Positions 5,767-6,526 of a stretch of 6,526 nucleotides of DNA are shown here, in pieces. This DNA is from Syntrophomonadaceae bacterium (GTDB lineage: Bacteria > Bacillota > Dethiobacteria > DTU022): assembly GCA_003553305.1 (NCBI GenBank), contig PWEB01000009.1, positions 1 to 6,526 on the forward strand, in the 5' to 3' direction. Made by a program: the position numbers and the translations under genes. Positions within the stretch are counted from its first letter, which is position 1, and each line of letters opens with the position of its first letter. Under the pieces are notes generated by a model. It was given only the letters and a program-made list of their open reading frames with translations, was not told the DNA's origin and did not search any database.

Positions 5767-6526
5767 ATGAACAACCAAATGAAGATGAGTATTTCCAAGT
5801 TTGAAGAGCTGAATGAATTTTTAGCTGATCCAAACAATAAATTGGTAAATGATTTGATGAAGATAGTGAACAAGTACGGAACAGCTGAAGAAATCAATAA
5901 GCAGGCCGTAGAAGCCAGGCAGCTGCCAGGTCTTATGAAACGCCTGGAAAACGCGGATTCCCCTTACTTGAAAGATCTCGAATGGTTAATAACGCAAAGG
6001 GATAAAGGGGCTTTTGTGCCCATATCAGAGTTTTATCGAAACGTGTTGGGCGATGATTATGATTTTACCGGAAAGTCATTTAATGATAGCAATGCAGTGA
6101 CTCTTGAAATCAGTGCACTGCAGTATTTCCCCTGGCTAATCAGTCAGGCGAAGCAGGCTATAAAGGATCAGGACATCATGCCGGGCCGCTATATCAGGGT
6201 CCGCAAAATGAAGGAACAGGAAAGTGACCAGGGGGATATCCTGGCTGTGGCGGCAGCTATGCAGATAGTTGGTGCCAGCTATGTGGAAAGTCTTGACACG
6301 AAAGGAACAGACGGGGCTAATGTTCACCTGGGAGGTGGCGAGACTATCACCGGCTATTTTACAGGCATCGGTCAGCCTAATGATTATGCGTTGATGTGGG
6401 TAGAAGAATTTTTATACTACTACACGCAGTACGGCATTAAAGAAGTTTTGAACATCAATCCCGGGACTGTTTTCCTCGGTTATTTGCTTTATAAGCTGGG
6501 TATTGACATTAACTTTAAGATTTCAG
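5767..6526 (+). CDS. Unassigned protein, 3' end cut by window edge
   Basis: An open frame runs from ATG 5767 to the window end without a stop, giving at least 253 residues. GGAGG at 5752-5756 lies 10 bases upstream of this ATG. In-frame ATGs at 5779 and 5785 are other possible starts, but they are farther from the site. The N-terminal 120 residues are helical and charged (FEELNEFL, LVNDLMKIV). A region from about 157 looks like a globular alpha/beta domain: GDILAVAAAMQIVGASYVE (157-175), a glycine-rich HLGGGETITGYF (187-198), GIGQPNDYALMW (200-211), then an aromatic helix EEFLYYYTQYG and NINPGTVFLGYLLYKLG. There is no signal peptide or membrane helix, and no metal or nucleotide motif I can name. 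I do not recognise the family and give no function. The 52-base gap after the dehydrogenase, with no clear terminator, suggests co-transcription and possibly a shared role in amino acid metabolism. Confidence 0.8.
   Translation, partial: MNNQMKMSISKFEELNEFLADPNNKLVNDLMKIVNKYGTAEEINKQAVEARQLPGLMKRLENADSPYLKDLEWLITQRDKGAFVPISEFYRNVLGDDYDFTGKSFNDSNAVTLEISALQYFPWLISQAKQAIKDQDIMPGRYIRVRKMKEQESDQGDILAVAAAMQIVGASYVESLDTKGTDGANVHLGGGETITGYFTGIGQPNDYALMWVEEFLYYYTQYGIKEVLNINPGTVFLGYLLYKLGIDINFKIS

Noticed and set aside
5729..5770. A 13-codon frame (MSINKFTMEAGEL) whose stop overlaps the ATG of the last gene
   Set aside because: It has no ribosome site of its own and the length is within chance. It might be a leader peptide, but nothing supports that.

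Overview
The window holds six genes, all on the + strand and tightly spaced, with no mobile elements, CRISPR arrays, rRNA or tRNA genes. Strong AGGAGG-type Shine-Dalgarno sites, a TTG start, mixed base composition and the gene families point to a Gram-positive Firmicute. An anaerobic Clostridia-type lineage (Peptococcaceae or Syntrophomonadaceae-like) is my best guess, from the style of the proteins and not from a search.

Region 1 (1-126) is a leader. It starts with T-rich foldback structures that look like the intrinsic terminator of an upstream gene. An AT-rich stretch with a short spaced repeat follows, then a strong ribosome binding site for a TTG start.

Region 2 (127-3671) is a two-gene DNA-repair module. 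An Mre11/SbcD/YhaO-type metallophosphoesterase nuclease is coupled by an ATGA overlap to a Rad50/SbcC/YhaN-type coiled-coil ATPase. The two products very probably form a nuclease-ATPase complex acting on DNA ends. The ATPase is short, has no CxxC zinc hook, and has unusual residues in the ABC signature and at the H-loop position.

Region 3 (3719-4554) has a small three-helix membrane protein resembling the DUF5362 family, then a PPC/DUF296-domain protein with a conserved His cluster. Both are of uncertain function. They are close enough to the repair genes to be co-transcribed, but nothing links them in function.

Region 4 (4555-6526) begins with a 92-base gap containing a weak possible terminator. 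It continues with a complete Glu/Leu/Phe/Val dehydrogenase most like leucine dehydrogenase, whose substrate-pocket residues mix leucine- and phenylalanine-dehydrogenase features. Last is a 3'-truncated gene for a protein I cannot assign, cut by the window edge. The dehydrogenase would deaminate a branched-chain or aromatic amino acid to its 2-oxo acid with NAD+. The unknown gene next to it may belong to the same metabolic unit.

I see no clear new system. The best leads are the atypical ATPase, the dehydrogenase with a mixed pocket, and the unassigned gene at the right edge.
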